In this document: positions 1 through 11,627 of the stretch, one piece after another
How the letters are laid out: each line of letters starts with the position of its first letter
Numbering within the stretch: the stretch's first letter is position 1
Origin: Tardiphaga sp.
GTDB taxonomy: Bacteria; Pseudomonadota; Alphaproteobacteria; Rhizobiales; Xanthobacteraceae
Assembly (NCBI GenBank): GCA_030147505.1
Contig: JASBVG010000026.1
Span: 1 to 64,000, forward strand
Direction: 5' to 3'
Length of the DNA: 64,000 bases
Notes under the pieces: generated by a model
What the model saw: only the letters and a program-made list of their open reading frames with translations
The model's database searches: none
Told to the model about the DNA's origin: nothing
Program-made: the position numbers and the translations under genes

Positions 1-38
1 AACAAACCGCCCCGGAAACCCCGCAATCCAAAAATCAT
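1..38 (-). CDS. bamA: Possible start of BamA (outer membrane assembly factor), cut by the left edge
   Basis: A minus-strand ATG at 38 opens a frame that runs off the window after 12 codons (begins MIFGLRG). An AAGGG stretch lies about 10 bases upstream. In alphaproteobacteria rseP is normally followed by bamA on the same strand, and this frame begins 188 bases downstream of the rseP stop, so bamA is the expected gene. The call rests on synteny and on a start that looks like the basic N-terminus of a signal peptide. Too little protein is visible to confirm the family. Confidence 0.4.
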   Translation of the reverse strand, partial: MIFGLRGFRGGL

Positions 39-226
39 GCGCCAAGCGCCCTTATCATTCCAGTACCGCCGGCCCGCACCCCTACGGACAGACAGAATCC
101 CTTGAGTTGCCCAGCTTGTAGCCAATTTTACCCGAGTGGCAAACGACCATTCGCCGAAGTTTTCTAATTTCATTCCAAGACGTTGCCTTCCGGCCACGAT
201 ATCCCCATCCCCAACTTCGTCTGGCA

Positions 227-1378
227 TCATGACCCGGCTAAGTGAAGAATGTCGTTATAGGTCGCGAAAACCATCAACATCAGCACCAGACCCAGTCCGA
301 TCCGGAACCCCATTTCCTGCGCACGCTCGGAAAGTGGACGACCGCGCACCGCCTCCACGGCATAGAACAGCAGATGCCCGCCGTCGAGCAATGGAACCGG
401 GAACAGGTTCAACAGGCCGATGGAGATCGACAGAACCGCCGCCAAATGGATCAGCGCGGTCAGGCCGATGGTCGCCACCTGCCCCGAGATCTGGGCGATT
501 CGCATCGGACCGCCGATCTGGTCGGCCGCCTCACGGCCGGTGAAGACGCCGCCGATATAGGAGAAGGTGCGGTCAACGACGAACCAGGTCTCCCTGACGC
601 CCAAGACGAACGCCGTGGCCGGATCGACCCGCTCGGTGGTCGCCTCGCCCGCCGTGGTGGCGCGGGTGATGCCGAGCACCCCCAGGCGGTGAACATTGCC
701 GAAATTGTCCTTCACCTCGCGCTGCTCCGGCGTCGCCTTGAGGTCGACGCTGGCATTGCCGCGCTTGACGGTGACGTTCAGTTGCTCGCCAGCGCTGATG
801 CCGACGATGCGTTGCATGTCGGAGAAGCTGGTAATGGCCTTGCCATTGATCGACGTGATGACGTCGCCCGACTGGAAGCCCGCCTTCTCGGCTGCGCTGC
901 CGGCCTGAATGCTGTCCACCTTGGCGGCGGTGCTCGGCTTGCCGAAGAACGTGAACAGTGCCGTGAAGATGACAATAGCGAGCAGGAAATTCGCGATCGG
1001 ACCGGCGGCGACAATGGCTGCACGCTGGCCGACCCGCTTGTGATGAAACGCATCCTTGCGCTCGGCTGCAGTCATGTTCTGAAGCGCTTCCGCCGAGGGT
1101 GTGGAAGCCTCGCTCTCGTCGCCAAAAAATTTCACGTAGCCGCCCAGCGGAATCGCCGAAATCCGCCAGCGGGTGCCGTGGCGATCATTGAAGCCCGCAA
1201 GCTCCGGGCCGAAGCCCAGCGAGAAGGTCAGAACCTTAACGCCGTTCCAACGCGCGACCAGAAAATGGCCGAGCTCGTGAAAGAACACGACGATGGTCAG
1301 GACGAACAGGAACGGCACGATATAGCCGATCAGGCCGTGGCCCAGCTGACCGATGCCGTTCTGGAAAAACTCAATCAT
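227..1378 (-). CDS. rseP: RseP/MmpA site-2 intramembrane zinc metalloprotease
   Basis: This is a 383-residue inner-membrane site-2 protease of the RseP family. It carries out regulated intramembrane proteolysis, for example of anti-sigma factors, and of PodJ in Caulobacter, where it is called MmpA. The HELGH zinc motif lies in the first membrane helix at residues 34-38. A PDZ domain occupies the middle (roughly 140-220). The second metal-binding site, in the NLFPVPLLDGG stretch, lies near residue 325 between C-terminal helices. The length is normal for a single-PDZ alphaproteobacterial form. It follows dxr by 43 bases on the same strand, matching the conserved cdsA-dxr-rseP-bamA order, and is probably co-transcribed with it. 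The start is the ATG at 1378. Confidence 0.96.
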   Translation of the reverse strand: MIEFFQNGIGQLGHGLIGYIVPFLFVLTIVVFFHELGHFLVARWNGVKVLTFSLGFGPELAGFNDRHGTRWRISAIPLGGYVKFFGDESEASTPSAEALQNMTAAERKDAFHHKRVGQRAAIVAAGPIANFLLAIVIFTALFTFFGKPSTAAKVDSIQAGSAAEKAGFQSGDVITSINGKAITSFSDMQRIVGISAGEQLNVTVKRGNASVDLKATPEQREVKDNFGNVHRLGVLGITRATTAGEATTERVDPATAFVLGVRETWFVVDRTFSYIGGVFTGREAADQIGGPMRIAQISGQVATIGLTALIHLAAVLSISIGLLNLFPVPLLDGGHLLFYAVEAVRGRPLSERAQEMGFRIGLGLVLMLMVFATYNDILHLAGS

Positions 1379-1421
1379 CCCAATCCCCTATACGAAGCCA
1401 TACAGCTTCGTCCCTAAATCT

Positions 1422-2648
1422 CTACGAAGCCTTTGCGGCAATTTCAGGCAAGAGGTCCGCCGCTAGTTTTCGCGCTTTATGGTCAACGGAAATCGCATCG
1501 TCGGCCGACGACAGCGGCGCCAGATTACCGGCGCGCACCCACCCGTTCATGGTGGTTTCGACCAGCCGCGCAATGGCACCAAAACGGATCTTGCCTGCGA
1601 TGAAGGCGGCAACCGCGATCTCGTTGGCGGCGTTGTAGACCGTGGTCGCACCGCTGCCGGTCCGCAATGCATCATAGGCGAGCTTTAGGCCGGGGAAGCG
1701 CGCATAATCGGGGGCCTCGAAGGTGAGCGAGCCGATCTTCGCGAGATCGAGCGGCGCCGCGCGGCCCTTTGAAATGCGGTTCGGCCAGCCGAGGCAGTGG
1801 GCGATCGGGGTGCGCATGTCGGGCGTGCCGAGCTGAGCGACGACCGAGTAGTCGGTGAATTCCACCATGCCATGGATGATCGACTGCGGGTGCACCAGCA
1901 CATCGATCTCGTCCGGCGACAGCGCGAACAGATAGGACGCCTCGATCACTTCGAGGCCCTTGTTCATCATCGAGGCGGAATCGATGGTGATCTTCTGACC
2001 CATCGACCAGTTCGGATGCTTGAGCGCCTGCGCCAGCGTCGCCTGTTCGATATCCTCGGCCTTCCAAGTGCGGAACGGACCGCCCGAGGCCGTGATGATC
2101 ACGCGGGTCAGCTCGTCCCGGCTGCCGGAGGCCAGCGCCTGGAACAATGCATTATGCTCGGAATCCGCCGGGAGAATGCAGGCGCCTGCCTTGGCCGCGC
2201 GGTCCATGAAGAAATCGCCGGCACATACGAGGCATTCCTTGTTCGCCAGCGCAACCGTTGCGCCACGATCGACGGCGGCAAGCGCCGGCTTCAGGCCTGC
2301 GGCGCCCGAAACGGCGGCCATCACCCAATCGGCTGGACGGGCAGCGGCCTCGACGATCGCACTGTCCCCTGCCCCGGTCGCGATCCCGGTACCGGCCAGC
2401 GCCGCGCGCAGCTCCTCGCCCTTGCTTTCATCGGCCACGGCGACGAAACGGGCATTGAATTCCCTGGCGAGCTTGGCGATGCCCTCGACATTGCCGTTCG
2501 CGGTCAGCGCCTCGACGCGATAGCGCTCGGGCGCTGCACGGATGAGGTCCATGGTGCTGTCGCCGATCGAACCGGTGGCACCGAGGACCGTGACGCTGCG
2601 GACGGTAGCCTCGGCAGCTTTTTCGTTACGCAGGGGAACTGGGCTCAT
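1422..2648 (-). CDS. dxr: 1-deoxy-D-xylulose 5-phosphate reductoisomerase
   Basis: Dxr catalyses the second step of the MEP isoprenoid pathway, converting 1-deoxyxylulose 5-phosphate to 2-C-methylerythritol 4-phosphate with NADPH and a divalent metal. The 408-residue product has the nucleotide-binding GATGSIG at residues 23-29, the LPADSEHNA stretch, the ASGGPF motif, and the metal and substrate region [22 protein letters not shown] chose the ATG at 2648 because the upstream extension of the frame overlaps cdsA and has no family similarity. It starts 4 bases after the cdsA stop, indicating translational coupling. Together with uppS and cdsA it supplies undecaprenyl phosphate and phospholipid precursors. 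Confidence 0.96.
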   Translation of the reverse strand: MSPVPLRNEKAAEATVRSVTVLGATGSIGDSTMDLIRAAPERYRVEALTANGNVEGIAKLAREFNARFVAVADESKGEELRAALAGTGIATGAGDSAIVEAAARPADWVMAAVSGAAGLKPALAAVDRGATVALANKECLVCAGDFFMDRAAKAGACILPADSEHNALFQALASGSRDELTRVIITASGGPFRTWKAEDIEQATLAQALKHPNWSMGQKITIDSASMMNKGLEVIEASYLFALSPDEIDVLVHPQSIIHGMVEFTDYSVVAQLGTPDMRTPIAHCLGWPNRISKGRAAPLDLAKIGSLTFEAPDYARFPGLKLAYDALRTGSGATTVYNAANEIAVAAFIAGKIRFGAIARLVETTMNGWVRAGNLAPLSSADDAISVDHKARKLAADLLPEIAAKAS

Positions 2649-2652
2649 CACA

Positions 2653-3369
2653 TCACCAAACCATAAGACCGCGGCCGACGCCATCGGCGCCGCCACGCAA
2701 AAGACCGATCGCGGCGGCAGCAACCACCGCGAACACATAGCCATCGAGCCGGTCGAGCAGACCGCCATGGCCCGGGATGATCTGCCCGGAATCCTTCACG
2801 CCGAAGCGGCGCTTCACTGCGGATTCGAACAGGTCGCCGATCTGGGACAGCACCGTCAGCACGATAGCGAGCAGCACCAGCGGCGCCGTCTTGCCGAGAC
2901 TTGACGAGGCAAAGCCGATCGCAACGATAATGCTGAGCACTGTGCCGCCGATTGCACCGGCCCAGGTCTTCTTCGGGCTGACACGCGGCCAAAGCTTTGG
3001 CCCGCCGATCATGCGACCGAAAGCGTAGCCGCCGATATCAGTCACCCAGACCACGAGAAGAATGAAAATCAGCGCTGCAAATCCCCACTCCGCATCCCGG
3101 CGCACCAGAACGGAAGCCGCAAGCGCAGCGAGCGCATAAACGAGGCCGACGGCAATCCAGCCCGGGCGTTGACCGACGATGCTGCGCCATTCGAGAAACA
3201 GGCCGACCGACACCAATGTCACAAGGCCGCCCCACAGCCAGCCACCCGCATAGGCCGCGCCGAGCGCCAGCGGGATCAGGACGAGCGCGGCCAGTACGCG
3301 CAACACGAGATTGCGCGCACCGCGATCATCCGCCTGTTGCGGCGCACCGTCTGGGGTTGTGTTCGTCAC
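2653..3369 (-). CDS. cdsA: Phosphatidate cytidylyltransferase (CDP-diglyceride synthase)
   Basis: CdsA makes CDP-diacylglycerol from phosphatidate and CTP, the branch point of phospholipid synthesis, in the inner membrane. The protein is polytopic (about 238 residues, hydrophobic helices throughout). It carries the family signature near the C-terminus: [11 protein letters not shown] followed by [12 protein letters not shown]. The start is taken as GTG at 3369, whose GTGA overlaps the uppS stop by 4 bases, an arrangement typical of coupled genes. A longer frame exists upstream but lies entirely inside uppS. It sits between uppS and dxr in the standard order. Confidence 0.94.
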   Translation of the reverse strand: MTNTTPDGAPQQADDRGARNLVLRVLAALVLIPLALGAAYAGGWLWGGLVTLVSVGLFLEWRSIVGQRPGWIAVGLVYALAALAASVLVRRDAEWGFAALIFILLVVWVTDIGGYAFGRMIGGPKLWPRVSPKKTWAGAIGGTVLSIIVAIGFASSSLGKTAPLVLLAIVLTVLSQIGDLFESAVKRRFGVKDSGQIIPGHGGLLDRLDGYVFAVVAAAAIGLLRGGADGVGRGLMVW

Positions 3370-4121
3370 GAAGCGGTTTTCGCAACCAGGCCGCCGAAGC
3401 GGCGTTCGCGGGTCGCATATTCGGCTATGGCGCCTTCCAGCGCCGCCTTGTCGAAGTCCGGCCAATGGAGCGGCACGAAAACGAATTCGCTATAGGCGGC
3501 CTGCCACATCAGGAAGTTCGACAGCCGCTGTTCGCCGGAGGTGCGGATGATCAGATCCGGATCGGGAATGCCTACCGTGTCGAGGGATTGATTAAGCGTC
3601 TCGGCGGTGATGCTCTCGGCCGTGCGCTTGCCCTCGGCGACTTCACGCGCGAGACGCTGCGCGGCCATCGCGATCTCATGGCGCGAGCCATAGTTGAAAG
3701 CGACGACCAGCGTGAGTCTGGTGTTGTTGCGGGTGAGATCTTCGGCTTCGCGCAGCAGCGAGGCGATGTCGCCTTCGAGCCCCTGCCGCTCCCCGATCAC
3801 GCGCACGCGTACGCCGTCGCGATGCAGCGTGGCAAGGTCGTTGCGGATGAACCGACGCAGCAGGCCGAACAAGTCGCTGATCTCGGAGGCGGGCCGCGAC
3901 CAGTTCTCCGATGAGAACGAGAAGATGGTCAGATACTGGATGCCAAGTTCGCTGGAGGCCCGAACCACACGGCGCAATGCCTCGACACCGCGGCGATGGC
4001 CTTCGGCACGCGGCAGACCGCGCGCTGCCGCCCAGCGCCCGTTGCCGTCCATGATGATCGCGACATGCGCCGGCGAGGATCGGTCAGATCCCTCAGTGGC
4101 TGGCGCGGCGGCATTCGACAT
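3366..4121 (-). CDS. uppS: Undecaprenyl (isoprenyl) diphosphate synthase
   Basis: UppS is a cytosolic cis-prenyltransferase that builds undecaprenyl diphosphate from farnesyl diphosphate and isopentenyl diphosphate for peptidoglycan and LPS carriers. The 251-residue protein contains the signature [10 protein letters not shown] with the catalytic aspartate D25, followed by the EGHRRG stretch and the [10 protein letters not shown] region. Near the C-terminus are the [19 protein letters not shown] and [12 protein letters not shown] motifs, all intact. It is coupled to cdsA through a 4-base overlap and lies 93 bases after frr. Confidence 0.97.
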   Translation of the reverse strand: MSNAAAPATEGSDRSSPAHVAIIMDGNGRWAAARGLPRAEGHRRGVEALRRVVRASSELGIQYLTIFSFSSENWSRPASEISDLFGLLRRFIRNDLATLHRDGVRVRVIGERQGLEGDIASLLREAEDLTRNNTRLTLVVAFNYGSRHEIAMAAQRLAREVAEGKRTAESITAETLNQSLDTVGIPDPDLIIRTSGEQRLSNFLMWQAAYSEFVFVPLHWPDFDKAALEGAIAEYATRERRFGGLVAKTAS

Positions 4122-4214
4122 CGATTGAAATCCCCGAGCGTCTGGTCCGACAGATCTATGGCCGATTTGCGGACCAAACGCTTTGTAATTGGTTTAAGCG
4201 CGAATAATCGCGGC

Positions 4215-4781
4215 CTAGACCGTCATGATTTCCTTTTCCTTGGCGGCGAGCAACTGATCCACTTCGGCGATCACGGCATCAGTCGCCTTCTGCACCTCGG
4301 TATCATGGCGCTTCTGGTCGTCCTCGGAAATCTCGTGAGCCTTTTCGAGCTTCTTGATGATGTCGAGACCATCGCGGCGCACGTGGCGGACGGCAACCTT
4401 CGCCGCTTCCGCATATTTATGCGCGACCTTGACGAGTTCCTTGCGGCGCTCCTCGTTGAGTTCCGGAACGCGCAGACGCAGCGTGGTGCCTTCCGTCGCC
4501 GGGCTGAGGCCAAGATTGGAATCGACGATCGCCTTCTCGACCGCCTTGACCATCGACTTGTCCCACACCTGGACCGAGAGCATACGCGGCTCCGGCACGC
4601 TGATGGTCGCAACCTGATTGAGGGGCATCAGGCTGCCATAGGCGTCGACCTGCACCGGCTCGAGCATCGAGGATGCCGCACGTCCGGTGCGCAGCCCGCC
4701 CAGATCATGCTTCAGGGACGCGATTGCCCCCTGCATGCGGCGCTTCAGGTCGTTGATGTCGAATGGGGCCAGAGCGGCCAT
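4215..4781 (-). CDS. frr: Ribosome recycling factor
   Basis: RRF splits the post-termination ribosome together with EF-G. The 188-residue product begins [10 protein letters not shown] and shows the family's conserved GLRTGRAS region and the C-terminal coiled helices. Its length is close to the usual 185. I chose the ATG at 4781 because a GGAGAG ribosome binding site lies 5-7 bases upstream; the longer in-frame extension has no such site and no family similarity. It follows pyrH by 59 bases, the conserved tsf-pyrH-frr order. Confidence 0.97.
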   Translation of the reverse strand: MAALAPFDINDLKRRMQGAIASLKHDLGGLRTGRAASSMLEPVQVDAYGSLMPLNQVATISVPEPRMLSVQVWDKSMVKAVEKAIVDSNLGLSPATEGTTLRLRVPELNEERRKELVKVAHKYAEAAKVAVRHVRRDGLDIIKKLEKAHEISEDDQKRHDTEVQKATDAVIAEVDQLLAAKEKEIMTV

Positions 4782-4840
4782 GGAAGCTCTCCTTGCAACC
4801 TGTCGGCAAGGACCGCCGCGGCCCTCGCCTATATTGAAGA

Positions 4841-5557
4841 TCAACCCGCGACGATGGTGCCGCGGCCGGTACCCGTCAGAATGGCGCCGATCGAACCGGG
4901 CTCGGCGATAGAAAATACGATAATAGGCAGGGATGCCTCGCGCGCCAGCGCAAAGGCCGTCGCGTCCATAACCTTGTAATTCCCTTCGACCGCCTGTGAA
5001 TGGCTGAGGCGCTCGAAACGGGTTGCGGTCTTGTCCTTCTTCGGATCTGCGCTGTAGACGCCGTCCACATTGGTCGCCTTCAGCACCGCAGCCGCGCCGA
5101 TCTCGGCGCCGCGCAGCACGGCAGTGGTGTCGGTGGTAAAGAACGGATTGCCGGTGCCGCCCGCGAGCAGCACGATGCGACCCTCGGACAGATATTTATG
5201 CGCGGTGGCGCGGGTGAACAGCTCGCAGACCTGCGGCATCACCATGGCTGACAGCGTACGCGCCGGCACGGCCTGGCGCTCGATGGCAGCCTCCAATGCG
5301 AGACAGTTCATGACGGTGGCGAGCATGCCCATGGTGTCGCCGGTCGGACGCGACACGCCGCGGGAGGATACCTCGACACCGCGGAAGATATTGCCACCCC
5401 CGACAACGACAGCGATTTCGACGCCGAGCCTCTGGGCTGCGATGAGGTCGCTGGCAATGCGGTCGATGGTAGGCTGATCGATGCCGAATGGCTGTCCGCC
5501 GGCGAAGGATTCGCCCGACACTTTCACGACGACGCGACGATAGAGCGGCTCAGCCAT
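4841..5557 (-). CDS. pyrH: UMP kinase
   Basis: PyrH phosphorylates UMP to UDP with ATP in pyrimidine nucleotide synthesis. It belongs to the bacterial amino-acid-kinase fold family, not the eukaryotic UMP/CMP kinases. The 238-residue product (E. coli 241) contains KVSGESF near the N-terminus, the [10 protein letters not shown] loop, and the [15 protein letters not shown] stretch typical of the family. A 10-bp perfect hairpin separates it from tsf upstream, suggesting that its transcription is partly uncoupled from tsf. Confidence 0.97.
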   Translation of the reverse strand: MAEPLYRRVVVKVSGESFAGGQPFGIDQPTIDRIASDLIAAQRLGVEIAVVVGGGNIFRGVEVSSRGVSRPTGDTMGMLATVMNCLALEAAIERQAVPARTLSAMVMPQVCELFTRATAHKYLSEGRIVLLAGGTGNPFFTTDTTAVLRGAEIGAAAVLKATNVDGVYSADPKKDKTATRFERLSHSQAVEGNYKVMDATAFALAREASLPIIVFSIAEPGSIGAILTGTGRGTIVAG

Positions 5558-5586
5558 GATGCGATCGCTTCCTTTCGAGGCGGCAG

Positions 5587-5610
5587 CTCCCGGCAGTGGT
5601 CTGCCGGGAG
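5587..5610. other. Intercistronic hairpin between tsf and pyrH
   Basis: The arms CTCCCGGCAG and CTGCCGGGAG pair perfectly over 10 bp around a TGGT loop. It lies between the tsf stop and the pyrH start. Neither strand carries a clear U-tract next to the stem, so a strong rho-independent terminator is unlikely. A processing or attenuation element, or an extragenic palindrome, is more plausible. Confidence 0.6.
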
Positions 5611-5656
5611 ATCTTTGCTATCGAAGCATTCTTGAGAACAAGAATTGGCTTCGATC

Positions 5657-6580
5657 TTACTTCTGTCCGGAGGCCGCGGCGACTTCCGCCGCGAAGTCCG
5701 AGGTCGCCTTCTCGATGCCCTCGCCCAGCGCGTAGCGGACGAAGCCCTTCACGGCGATCGGCGCGCCGACCTTACCTTCGGCTTCCTTGACAGCCTGCGC
5801 CACCGACTTGCCGGTGTCGTGGATGAAGGCCTGGTCGAGCAGGCAGACTTCCTTGTAATAGGTCTTCAGGCCGTTCTCGACGATCTTTTCGATCATCGCG
5901 TCCGGCTTGCCCTGCTGGCGATACTTGTCCGCCATCACTTCCTTCTCGCGGGCGACCACGGCCGGATCGAGACCGGCCGAATCCAGTGCCTGCGGATTGG
6001 CGGCAGCGACATGCATGGCGATCTGCTTGCCGAGGGCGGCGAGCTCGTCGGCCTTGCCGGTGGATTCCAGCGCAACGATGATGCCCATCTTGCCAAGACC
6101 TTCGATCACGGCGTTATGCACGTAGCTCGACACGATGCCGGCGGAGACTTCCAGCTTGGCGGCGCGACGCAAGGTCATGTTCTCGCCGATGGTGGCGATG
6201 GCCTCGGTGATCGCGGTTTCGACGTTGGAGTCACCGATCTTGTGAGCCTTGATGGCCTCGACGTCGTCACCGACCTTCAGCGCGACCTGGGCGATCATCT
6301 TCACGAGGCCCTGGAACTGATCGTTACGGGCAACAAAGTCGGTTTCCGAATTGACCTCGACGACAACACCCTTATTGCCTTCGGTCAGGACGCCGATCAG
6401 ACCTTCGGCGGCGACGCGGTCGGCCTTCTTGGCGGCTTTGGAGAGGCCCTTGGCGCGCAGCCAGTCGATTGCAGCCTGCATGTCGCCATCGGTGGCGGCC
6501 AGCGCGTTCTTGCAATCCATCATGCCGACACCCGTGGTCTCACGGAGGTCTTTGACCATCGCTGCGGTAATCGTTGCCAT
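5657..6580 (-). CDS. tsf: Elongation factor Ts
   Basis: EF-Ts is the nucleotide exchange factor that regenerates EF-Tu-GTP. The 307-residue protein has the N-terminal UBA-like domain with the signature around [13 protein letters not shown] (residues 15-27) and the second signature around [12 protein letters not shown]. The two core subdomains follow. Length is normal for alphaproteobacteria. It lies downstream of rpsB on the same strand, separated by 178 bases containing a stable hairpin, as in the classical rpsB-tsf operon. Confidence 0.97.
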   Translation of the reverse strand: MATITAAMVKDLRETTGVGMMDCKNALAATDGDMQAAIDWLRAKGLSKAAKKADRVAAEGLIGVLTEGNKGVVVEVNSETDFVARNDQFQGLVKMIAQVALKVGDDVEAIKAHKIGDSNVETAITEAIATIGENMTLRRAAKLEVSAGIVSSYVHNAVIEGLGKMGIIVALESTGKADELAALGKQIAMHVAAANPQALDSAGLDPAVVAREKEVMADKYRQQGKPDAMIEKIVENGLKTYYKEVCLLDQAFIHDTGKSVAQAVKEAEGKVGAPIAVKGFVRYALGEGIEKATSDFAAEVAAASGQK

Positions 6581-6672
6581 TGTAGAGCCCTCTGCCTGTC
6601 GGGGTGAAACGCCGCGGCCGGTGCCGGGTTCACCACAGGAACTAACATCAAGAGAATTGTAGATACGGAACG

Positions 6673-6696
6673 TGCGGCCGACATGACGGCCGCACG
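6673..6696. other. Hairpin in the rpsB-tsf spacer (possible attenuator)
   Basis: GTGCGGCCG and CGGCCGCAC form a 9-bp perfect stem around a six-base loop, midway between the rpsB stop and the tsf start. In transcript (minus-strand) sense the stem is followed by GTTCCG, not a run of U, so it is probably a partial terminator or processing site. In E. coli the rpsB-tsf spacer likewise holds an attenuator; equating the two is inference. Confidence 0.5.
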
Positions 6697-6758
6697 ATTT
6701 TCTTCGACATAGGCGCGATGTCCAGAAGCCGGACAGCTCGCGGAATCGCGCCTTGCGC

Positions 6759-7745
<987 letters not shown>

Positions 7746-7963
7746 AGTGATAGTTCTCCGGTTTGTTCCTCCGGAAGCGTGTGAGCAAAGGGTTGTGCGG
7801 ACAGGTGAATCTGCCTGCAGCCCGGTGCCACCGGACGGCGATTAAGCCATGCTTCCGTGTGAGATGGGGCGGCTTATAGCCGGATTCTGAGGATAAGCAA
7901 GGAATTCCGCCGAATTCTGAAGGATTCAATCCTTCCGGTCCAAAACTGAATCCTCGCCTTTCC

Positions 7964-10900
7964 TTACAGGGTTTCGACCATCTCCACACCTGTCACCGCC
8001 TTGATGGCCCCTGCGATCTGCGGCGAAACCACGAAACGGCCGTCGAGCTTGAATTCGACCTCGGTCTGCAGATCGAGCCGAAGGACGATCGAGACGTCGC
8101 CGCCTCCACTGCCCGGACCAGTCTGCCGCTGAAGTCGTTTTTCGAGCGAATCCAATGCCTTGGTGTCTTTCATGACGATCCGCAGGCCTTTCTGGGTCTT
8201 GGCGGCGGCGGCATCGAGCGGTTCAGCATGGACGACGCGGGCGCGGACGTCTTCGCCCTGGAGTTCCGCGCCGAGCTGCAGCAGAACCGCGGCGCCGGGT
8301 TCCAGGACCTCGCGGTATTGGGCAAGGCCCTCGGAGAACAGAACCGCCTCGAAATGACCGGTCGGGTCCGACAGGCCCATGATACCCATCTTGTTGCCGG
8401 TCTTGGTACGGCGCTCCTGACGCGACACCACGGTCGCCGCGACCTTGCCTGCGGTCTGGCCGCTCTTCACCGCCTTGCAGAAATCGGCCCAGCTCTGCAC
8501 CCGCAGCCGCTTCAGGGCGGTGGCGTAATCGTCCAGCGGATGGCCGGACAGGAAGAAGCCGATGGCGTCGTACTCCTTGCGCAGCTTCTCGGCGGCAAGC
8601 CAGGTGTCGATCTGCGGAAGCATGACCGTTGGCGCATCGGTGGCACCGCCGAACATGTCGTTCTGCCCCGACATCGCCGCTTCATTGGCGCGCTGGCAGG
8701 CTGCGAGAATACTATCCGCGCCGCCATGCACACGCGCGCGGTGCGGATCGAGCGTATCGAAGGCGCCGGCCGCCGCCAGCGTCTCGATGATACGCTTGTT
8801 GACCGCCTTGGGGCTGACGCGCGAGGCGAAATCGGCCAGCGAAGTGAACAGCCCGTTCTTGTTGCGCTCCGCGACGATCTGCTCGACCGCGGCGGCGCCG
8901 ACTCCTTTCAGCGCAGCAAGCGCGTAATAGATCGTGTTCTCGCCGACCTCGAAGGTGACGCCGGAGCGATTGATGTTCGGCGCCTCGACCTTGATGCCGA
9001 GCCGCTGCGCCTCGGCGCGGAATTCCGAGAGTTTATCCGTGTTGCTCATGTCCAGCGTCATCGACGCGGCGATGAACTCCACCGGATAATGCGCCTTCAT
9101 ATAAGCGGTGTGATAGGACACCAGCGCGTAGGCGGCGGCGTGGCTCTTGTTGAACCCGTAGTCGGCGAATTTGGCGAGCAGATCGAAGATCGTATCGGCC
9201 TGCCCTTTCGGCACGCCGTTCTTCACCGAACCTTCGACGAAGACCACGCGCTGCTTTTCCATCTCGGCGCGGATCTTCTTGCCCATGGCGCGGCGCAGCA
9301 GGTCGGCATCGCCGAGCGAATAGCCGGCCATTACCTGCGCGATCTGCATCACCTGTTCCTGATAGATGATGACGCCGAACGTCTCCTTCAGGATCGGTTC
9401 AATGATCGGGTGCAGATATTCCGGCTCCTCGTCGCCGTGCTTTCGCGCGCAATAGGTCGGGATGTTCGCCATCGGACCGGGGCGATACAGCGCGACCAGT
9501 GCGATGATGTCCTCGAACCGATCGGGCCGCATATCCACCAGCGCGCGCCGCATGCCTGCGCTTTCCACCTGAAACACGCCGACCACCTCGCCGCGTGCCA
9601 GCATCTCGTAACTCGCCGCATCGGTAATGGGTGTCGTGGCGAGATCGACATGGACGTCGCGCTGCTTGAGCAATTTGCATGCGACGTCGAGCACGGTGAG
9701 CGTCTTCAGGCCGAGGAAGTCGAACTTCACGAGGCCCGCGGGCTCAACCCATTTCATGTTGAACTGGGTGACCGGCATGTCCGATTTCGGATCGCGATAC
9801 ATCGGCACGAGTTCGGACAACGGCCGGTCGCCGATCACGATGCCCGCCGCATGGGTCGAGGCGTGCCGCGTCAAGCCTTCAAGCTTCTGCGCGATGTCGA
9901 AGGCCTTGGCGACGATCGGGTCCTCGTCGCGCGCGGCCTGCAGCTTCGGCTCGTCTTCGATGGCCTGTTTCAGCGTGACGGGCGCCGCAGGATTCTGCGG
10001 CACGAGCTTGGTCAGCTTGTCGACCTGGCCGTAAGGCATCTGCAGCACGCGACCGACGTCGCGGAGCACGCCGCGGGCCTGCAACGTACCGAAGGTGATG
10101 ATCTGCGCGACCTGGTCGCGGCCGTAGCGCTCCTGCACATAGGAGATCACCTCCCCGCGGCGGTCCTGGCAGAAGTCGATGTCGAAGTCAGGCATCGACA
10201 CGCGCTCCGGATTGAGGAAGCGCTCGAACAGCAGATTGAACTGCAGGGGATCGAGATCGGTGATGGTCAGCACCCAGGCGACCAGCGAGCCGGCACCCGA
10301 ACCACGGCCCGGCCCGACCGGAATGCCCTGCGACTTCGCCCATTTGATGAAGTCGGACACGATCAGGAAGTAGCCGGCATAGTTCATGCGGGCGATGACG
10401 CTCAGCTCGAAATCGAGCCGCGCGCGATAGTCCTCCTCGCTGCGCCCCTGCGAAAGGCCATGCACCTTGAGCCGGCGCTCCAGACCTTCGACGGCCTGCC
10501 GGCGCAATTCGTCGGTTTCCTCCTGCGCAGCCGCTTCGGCATTGCTGCCGGCGCCGACGGTGAAGCGCGGCAAAATCGGTTTGCGCGTGCGCGGGCGATA
10601 GGCGCAGCGTTCGGCGATCTCGACGGTGGACGCCAGCGCTTCCGGAATGTCGGCGAACAGCACCGCCATTTCGGCGCGCGTCTTGAAGCGATGATCGGGC
10701 GTCAGCTGCTCGCGGTCGCTCTCGGCGATGATCCTGCCGCCGGCGATGCACAACAGCGCGTCATGCGCCTCATGATCCTCGGCGGTGGCGAAATACGGCT
10801 CATTGGCAGCAACGAGCGGGAGGCCCTTGGCGTAAGCGAGATCGATCAATCCCGCTTCGGCACGGCGCTCCTTCTCGATATTGTGGCGCTGCAATTCGAT

Positions 10901-11443
10901 ATACAGACGATCGCCGAACAGTCCGGCCAGCTGCTCGCAGCGCTGCGCGGCGAGCGCGGCCTGATCGGCGATCAGCGCCTGCGACAACGGACCGTCCGGA
11001 CCGCCGGTGAGCGCAATCACGCATTCGGCTTCGTCCTTCAGCCAGTCGAGCTTGATATGCGGGGTCTGGTGGACCGGCGTTTCGAGGAAGGCGCGTGAAT
11101 TGAGCCGCATCAGGCTCTGATAACCGCGCTCGCGGGTGGCGAGGAACACCATGCGCGGCTGCACGATATTGAGCGCGTTGCGCGCATTCGGGTCCTGATC
11201 GCCGAAATCGACGGCGAGCTCGACGCCGACGATGGGCTGGATGCCGGAGCCGGCCAGTTTCTCGGAGAATTCCAGCGCACCGAACATGTTGTCCATGTCG
11301 GTCAGCGCCAGTGCCGGCTGGTGGTCGGCCTTGGCAAGGTCGGCGAGCTTGGCGACCTTGATGGAGCCCTTCAGCAGCGAATAGGCAGAGTGAACGTGCA
11401 GATGGACGAAGCCGGGCGTGGTTGCGGCTGGGCGTTCACTCAT
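7964..11443 (-). CDS. dnaE: DNA polymerase III alpha subunit
   Basis: DnaE is the catalytic replicative polymerase. The 1159-residue protein starts with a PHP domain (HLHVHS at residues 14-19), followed by the C-family polymerase core with the catalytic aspartates in PDFDIDF (D421 and D423). Further on are the thumb and fingers regions (for example HASTHAAGIVIGD), a helix-hairpin-helix segment around ALKGVGAAAVEQIV and a C-terminal OB fold. The length matches DnaE1, not the shorter error-prone DnaE2. I chose the ATG at 11443 because the homologous region begins just after it; an in-frame ATG at 11464 is an alternative, and neither has a strong ribosome binding site. It is monocistronic or weakly linked to the small membrane protein gene upstream. 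Confidence 0.97.
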   Translation of the reverse strand: MSERPAATTPGFVHLHVHSAYSLLKGSIKVAKLADLAKADHQPALALTDMDNMFGALEFSEKLAGSGIQPIVGVELAVDFGDQDPNARNALNIVQPRMVFLATRERGYQSLMRLNSRAFLETPVHQTPHIKLDWLKDEAECVIALTGGPDGPLSQALIADQAALAAQRCEQLAGLFGDRLYIELQRHNIEKERRAEAGLIDLAYAKGLPLVAANEPYFATAEDHEAHDALLCIAGGRIIAESDREQLTPDHRFKTRAEMAVLFADIPEALASTVEIAERCAYRPRTRKPILPRFTVGAGSNAEAAAQEETDELRRQAVEGLERRLKVHGLSQGRSEEDYRARLDFELSVIARMNYAGYFLIVSDFIKWAKSQGIPVGPGRGSGAGSLVAWVLTITDLDPLQFNLLFERFLNPERVSMPDFDIDFCQDRRGEVISYVQERYGRDQVAQIITFGTLQARGVLRDVGRVLQMPYGQVDKLTKLVPQNPAAPVTLKQAIEDEPKLQAARDEDPIVAKAFDIAQKLEGLTRHASTHAAGIVIGDRPLSELVPMYRDPKSDMPVTQFNMKWVEPAGLVKFDFLGLKTLTVLDVACKLLKQRDVHVDLATTPITDAASYEMLARGEVVGVFQVESAGMRRALVDMRPDRFEDIIALVALYRPGPMANIPTYCARKHGDEEPEYLHPIIEPILKETFGVIIYQEQVMQIAQVMAGYSLGDADLLRRAMGKKIRAEMEKQRVVFVEGSVKNGVPKGQADTIFDLLAKFADYGFNKSHAAAYALVSYHTAYMKAHYPVEFIAASMTLDMSNTDKLSEFRAEAQRLGIKVEAPNINRSGVTFEVGENTIYYALAALKGVGAAAVEQIVAERNKNGLFTSLADFASRVSPKAVNKRIIETLAAAGAFDTLDPHRARVHGGADSILAACQRANEAAMSGQNDMFGGATDAPTVMLPQIDTWLAAEKLRKEYDAIGFFLSGHPLDDYATALKRLRVQSWADFCKAVKSGQTAGKVAATVVSRQERRTKTGNKMGIMGLSDPTGHFEAVLFSEGLAQYREVLEPGAAVLLQLGAELQGEDVRARVVHAEPLDAAAAKTQKGLRIVMKDTKALDSLEKRLQRQTGPGSGGGDVSIVLRLDLQTEVEFKLDGRFVVSPQIAGAIKAVTGVEMVETL

Positions 11444-11627
11444 GGAGCATTCCGGGTCGGTCATATCGGGAAACGCGGCGGTCACACACGGCCGACTCGC
11501 CCCCTCATGGTGGGCTTCCAACCCTCCCGGCGCAACCCGAAGCCGGACAGCTTCCCCGCTTTCCCGACGTCAACCTGCGTTGCTGACCTGGTTCCGGCTG
11601 GCACATCCGCCACCGGCCAGACCAGCC

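Noticed and set aside
8228-11098. 956-codon open frame antisense to dnaE
   Set aside because: It is an arginine-, histidine- and aspartate-rich shadow of the high-GC dnaE gene, with no domain and no ribosome binding site. Codon position GC favours dnaE.
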